Source: Owenweeksia sp048267305
GTDB taxonomy: Bacteria > Bacteroidota > Bacteroidia > Flavobacteriales > Schleiferiaceae
Assembly: GCA_048267305.1 (NCBI GenBank)
Contig: JBLWXT010000015.1
Coordinates: forward strand, 1 to 64,000
Direction of reading: 5' to 3'
DNA length: 64,000 nt
Under the pieces are notes generated by a model, which worked only from the letters and a program-made list of their open reading frames with translations, was not told the DNA's origin and did not search any database. Shown here one piece after another: positions 60,778 through 64,000 of this stretch (its first letter is position 1; the number at the start of each line of letters is the position of its first letter). Made by a program: the position numbers and the translations under genes.

Positions 60778-62028
60778 ATGAGATCAAAAAATTACTTCCT
60801 TATTGTATTGGCTTTTAGTTTTTCGCAAATGCAGGCCCAGTGGTCTGTGGTAGATTCTATTAACAGTGGAAACCTTTACGCCATTCACTTTTTAAATGTA
60901 GATACGGGCTTCACCTTTCATGAATTTGGCACCTTACGCAGAACAGCGGATGGCGGCCAAACCTGGGATTCTGTAAATGCCCCTTTCACAGGGTTTGTTT
61001 TCGATTTTGCCTTCCCTACCCAAAGTGTGGGCTATGCCGTGGGCGGGGCCTGGTTTCCGTTTGCCAACTATTACTCCAATAGCATTATGAAAACGCTGGA
61101 TGGTGGCGTTACCTGGGATTCTGTTTTAGGCGATCATACGGGTGGCGTGTTTACGGGCATCCATGCTGTAAGTCCGTTGGAGTACTATGCTACCGGAGAC
61201 AGGTTTATTCTACACTCTACGGATGGTGGCGCTACTCATCATACGCTAAATCCTTCAGCGGCATTAAACACCAGTTATGGTAAGGTGGAGTTTGCTACGG
61301 CCACCACGGGCTATGTATTGGCCGGAGATTATTTGGCTGGCGGTATATATATTTCTAACCTTTTTAAAACTGCAGATGCCGGCCAAAGCTGGCAAAGCGT
61401 GTACACGGATACCCTTAAAAATGGTTTGCAGGATTTTATAATCACCCCTACAGGTGAAATATATATAATAGGGGAGAAGGGCTATATAGTAAAGTCGGCC
61501 AGCAATGGTACGGGCTGGCAACGGTTGGCCATGGCCGATACATCTCTCTTTTTTAATAGGCTGGCCTTTAGTGATGGAAAGCTGTATGCGATTGGTACCA
61601 ATCCAAAAACCAGCACTTCGGCATTGTTTAAATCTACCGATGAGGGTATAAACTGGCAGGTGGAAATTTCACATGCTTCTTCATTTGCTTCTTTTATAGA
61701 CATGAGTTTCCCCTCTGCAGGTACGGGGTATATGATTTCGGGCAGGAAGGTGTATAAAAACACCAGACTTATTTCTTTGGCAGAGGCGGTAAATAGTGGG
61801 TTTCAGCTTTATCCTAATCCGGCCTCAGATGTGGTTTCTATTGAATTGCCAACCCCTGGCGCGGCTGAGGTTTTGGTGTACAATAGTCTTGGGCAAAAAG
61901 TTATGGCGCTTGCTGCCGATGGAAATTCAGCAGTTGAATTTAATGTAAGCTCTCTTACTGCTGGTATTTATGTTTTAGAGATACAGCAAGGGCGCACAGG
62001 CTTCACTAAAAAATTAATAAAGGAGTAG
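60778..62028 (+). CDS. T9SS protein with YCF48/BNR-like propeller, copy 1
   Basis: A 416-residue secreted protein with a signal peptide (FLIVLAFSFSQMQAQ). The body consists of Asp/Gly-box propeller units: TADGGQTWDSVN, TLDGGVTWDSVL, STDGGATHHTL, TADAGQSWQSVY and STDEGINWQVE, the YCF48/Asp-box type. The C-terminal 75 residues are a T9SS sorting domain (FQLYPNPASDVVSIELPTPGAAEVLVYNSLGQKVMALA... LTAGIYVLEIQQG). Likely a surface protein. The next gene is the same length and similar throughout, so the pair is a tandem duplication. Confidence 0.9.
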   Translation: MRSKNYFLIVLAFSFSQMQAQWSVVDSINSGNLYAIHFLNVDTGFTFHEFGTLRRTADGGQTWDSVNAPFTGFVFDFAFPTQSVGYAVGGAWFPFANYYSNSIMKTLDGGVTWDSVLGDHTGGVFTGIHAVSPLEYYATGDRFILHSTDGGATHHTLNPSAALNTSYGKVEFATATTGYVLAGDYLAGGIYISNLFKTADAGQSWQSVYTDTLKNGLQDFIITPTGEIYIIGEKGYIVKSASNGTGWQRLAMADTSLFFNRLAFSDGKLYAIGTNPKTSTSALFKSTDEGINWQVEISHASSFASFIDMSFPSAGTGYMISGRKVYKNTRLISLAEAVNSGFQLYPNPASDVVSIELPTPGAAEVLVYNSLGQKVMALAADGNSAVEFNVSSLTAGIYVLEIQQGRTGFTKKLIKE

Positions 62029-62107
62029 AATCCAACTATAAGCCTCTTTTATTCGTCTCACCAAGTATCAACTCAATCTTAATAGTACTTCGATTAAAAT
62101 CCCTATT

Positions 62108-63358
62108 ATGAAATCAAAATTTTACTTCTTCGCCTTATTTGTCCTTTTTGTTCTTCAGGGCCAGTCTCAATGGAATCTAATAGATTCCACCACTTTCGTG
62201 GGAATCAATTCCATCAATTTTATGAATGCCGATACCGGTTTTGTGCATAGCTCTACCTTACAAATAACGGTGGATGGTGGCCAAAGCTGGGATACGGCCG
62301 TTGTGCCCTTTGATGGTTTTATAAATGATATTGACTTTGCCAATGCCAATGTGGGCTATGCCGTAGGTGGGGCCTGGTTTCCTTTTCCCGGCTACTACGC
62401 CAATGGCATTATGAAAACAACTGATGGCGGCAATACCTGGGACTCCGTATATGGTAATTTTAAAGGTGGTGTGCTTAAACAAGTAGTGGCACTGAGTGCT
62501 AATGAATTTTTTGCGGTAGGTGATTTTGGCATCATGCACTCGCTGGATGGTGGTGCTACTTTAGATACGCCTGTTATTAGTAACCTTCCGCCTATGCTGG
62601 AGCGCTACATCTCCATAAAGTTTACCAATGCCACAACGGGCTATATTTTGGGGATGGTGCCCACTTTAATAGGAGAGTCAGTTATCAATATCTACAAAAC
62701 TGCCGATGGCGGTAAACAGTGGCAAAATATATATGCCGATACTACCATGGGCTATCAATTTGATTTTGTGATGGATGCTGTGGGCAATGGTATGGTAACC
62801 GGTGAAAGAGGAAAGATACAAACCACTACCAACGGTGGCCTAAGCTGGCAAACTACAAACCTTACGGATACGGCCTTAGCTTTTTGGCAAGTAAATGTGG
62901 TGAATGGATATTTATATGCCATTGGCGATAATGTGGATGATGCCACCAGTGGCGTTTATTACTCTAGCGATTGGGGCCAAAGCTGGCAAAAGCAGTTTTC
63001 AATAAATTACTTTACAGCAGGTGTTGTGGATTTGAGCCTTACCAAGGCAGGTGTAGGGTATTTTGCTACCTGGAATAAAGTGTATAAAAACACAAAGGTT
63101 ATTTCCCTGCCCGAGCCAATGCATACTGGCTTTGAGTTGTACCCCAATCCCGCTAATGATGTTGTTTCCATTAAACTGCCAAACTCTGACGCAGCTGAGG
63201 TTTATGTTTACAATAGTGTTGGGCAAAGGGTTATGGAGTTTTCCTCTGGTGGTGAAGCTGTATTGCGTTTTGATGTGAGTTTGCTTAAGCCCGGTTTTTA
63301 CGTGGTAAACGTGGAGCAGGGTGAGGTAAGTATAACGAAGAAATTTTTGAAGGAATAA
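62108..63358 (+). CDS. T9SS protein with YCF48/BNR-like propeller, copy 2
   Basis: A 416-residue twin of the upstream gene: signal peptide (FFALFVLFVLQGQSQ), Asp-box units TVDGGQSWDTAV, TTDGGNTWDSVY, SLDGGATLDTP, TADGGKQWQNIY, TTNGGLSWQTTN and DWGQSWQKQF, and a sorting domain (FELYPNPANDVVSIKLPNSDAAEVYVYNSVGQRVMEFS... LKPGFYVVNVEQG). The same total length and near-identical segments such as YAVGGAWFPF show recent duplication. It begins 79 bp after the first copy. Confidence 0.9.
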   Translation: MKSKFYFFALFVLFVLQGQSQWNLIDSTTFVGINSINFMNADTGFVHSSTLQITVDGGQSWDTAVVPFDGFINDIDFANANVGYAVGGAWFPFPGYYANGIMKTTDGGNTWDSVYGNFKGGVLKQVVALSANEFFAVGDFGIMHSLDGGATLDTPVISNLPPMLERYISIKFTNATTGYILGMVPTLIGESVINIYKTADGGKQWQNIYADTTMGYQFDFVMDAVGNGMVTGERGKIQTTTNGGLSWQTTNLTDTALAFWQVNVVNGYLYAIGDNVDDATSGVYYSSDWGQSWQKQFSINYFTAGVVDLSLTKAGVGYFATWNKVYKNTKVISLPEPMHTGFELYPNPANDVVSIKLPNSDAAEVYVYNSVGQRVMEFSSGGEAVLRFDVSLLKPGFYVVNVEQGEVSITKKFLKE

Positions 63359-64000
63359 GCAAAGGGATATAGGCTTCGATACAGCGCTCGTTCCTCACGC
63401 CACTCAGACTGACAGGGACTTTCCTGTCCGTTAGGGGCGGTTATTTTTAGACCTCGAGCAAAAAGTAAAAGTAATTTTTTGTTTTGCTAAAACCGCAGGG
63501 CTCTTCCTTTTTAAAATGTTACTCTCTATCGTTCGTGAGCTCGTCCGTTGTCCTCGGTTAATAAAAAGGAAGTAACTCCGATAGCTACCGGGAAAAGCAA
63601 AACCACGGTTCATTCTGCATTTCATGCTTATCCCTCATTCTTTCCCGCAATGCTGCGGAACAGGCAGGGATGCAGTTACTCACAGTCTTTTATTTCAGTG
63701 GAATTCGTGAGCTCAGCCTTTATGGCATCGGTTCCTTTTGAATGCCTGTTAGTTCTTCAAAAAGTTCGTTGGCTGGCCGCGAGGTTTGTATTTTAGGACC
63801 AGCCTATTTCTGTGAGGGTAGAAAACAAGCAAGAGGTTTTCGCTTTAGGAGAAATCCGGAAGTAAAGCGGCTTGGATTTCGGAAGAAAAGTGATTGCGTA
63901 TGTTTTCAACGAAACAGAAATCAGCCTTGACCTTTTTGGTTCCCCGCCAGACTGACTCTGTCGGGCTGGTTTTTGGGTCACCTGAGCCTTTTTAGGCGAA
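63359..64000. repeat. Gene-free, repeat-like 642-bp segment
   Basis: No credible gene is present; short frames lack known motifs. The left part (GGCTTCGATACAGCGCTCG... CTCAGACTGACAGG, 63371-63416) resembles dispersed Bacteroidota intergenic repeats. Hairpins are visible: GACAGG-N6-CCTGTC at 63411-63428, and at 63947-63969 a 10-bp imperfect stem followed by TTTTT. The phrase AGACTGAC recurs at both ends. A larger repeat or RNA element may start here and continue past the window. Confidence 0.6.
63947..63974 (+). terminator. Terminator-like hairpin near the window end
   Basis: CCAGACTGAC (63947-63956) pairs with GTCGGGCTGG (63960-63969) with one mismatch and one G-T pair around TCT, followed by TTTTT. 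The gene it would serve is unclear; the last gene stops about 590 bp earlier. Confidence 0.45.

Noticed and set aside
63431..63981. Several short reading frames in the last 600 bp
   Set aside because: They lack recognisable domains, overlap each other on both strands and coincide with repeat-like DNA and hairpins.
1..64000. tRNA or rRNA genes
   Set aside because: No T-arm GGTTCRAATCC pattern with cloverleaf pairing and no rRNA signature was seen in the intergenic gaps.

Overview
The window looks like a chromosomal segment of a free-living Bacteroidota bacterium, most likely of the order Flavobacteriales. The evidence is several secreted proteins with type IX secretion (T9SS) C-terminal sorting domains, a RemB/Wzi-like outer-membrane protein, an XrtF-type exosortase with its partner, a fused B12-dependent acyl-CoA mutase (IcmF type), and promoters of the Bacteroidota form TTTG-N~20-TAnnTTTG. 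TTG starts are fairly common. I saw no rRNA, tRNA or CRISPR array, and no transposase gene.

Layout. 0-8 kb: surface polysaccharide/exosortase locus (DegT-type aminotransferase, CapD-type dehydratase, RemB/Wzi-like protein, XrtF and its partner, and a convergent multispanning membrane protein). 7.8-12.3 kb: MacAB-like export operon (ATPase, two permeases, membrane fusion protein). 12.4-17.5 kb: minus-strand genes, including a seven-gene operon headed by an ArsR regulator. 17.7-19.7 kb: SPFH protein, two duplicated membrane proteins and a ribbon-helix-helix protein. 20-25 kb: YceI lipoprotein, RadC, a polysaccharide deacetylase-like protein, an acyltransferase and a HAD nucleotidase. 25.4-29.4 kb: tightly packed operon of lipoproteins around a Tat-exported DUF1501-like protein and a haem-like lipoprotein. 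29.8-34.8 kb: T9SS protein, ComEC, and diadenylate cyclase with dihydropteroate synthase. 35.7-45.4 kb: long plus-strand housekeeping run (DUF1599, DoxX-like, orphan DppB-like permease, YwqK-cytochrome c fusion, TpiA, PrmA, and a 1468-residue secreted protein of unknown function). 45.5-50 kb: JmjC-like cupin and IcmF. 50-56 kb: T9SS proteins and two secreted TonB_C proteins. 56-60.6 kb: defence-like island made of a truncated vsr, a PLD-helicase-S24 fusion protein and a NUDIX hydrolase. 60.8-63.4 kb: tandem pair of T9SS beta-propeller proteins. 63.4-64 kb: gene-free repeat-rich DNA.

The window is unusual for its short repeats. Three arrays have a 7-bp period (positions 1-111, 8511-8556, 9852-9914), one has an 8-bp period (33918-33965), and a family of imperfect inverted repeats lies between genes at 29.4, 31.4 and 33.8 kb. 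Two GC-rich palindromic elements of a kind normally found between genes appear to lie in frame inside enzyme genes (the aminotransferase and IcmF). The best candidates for undescribed biology are the S24-switch helicase/nuclease plus NUDIX module, the DUF1501/lipoprotein operon, and the SPFH operon. All functional calls come from reading the sequence; no database search was run.
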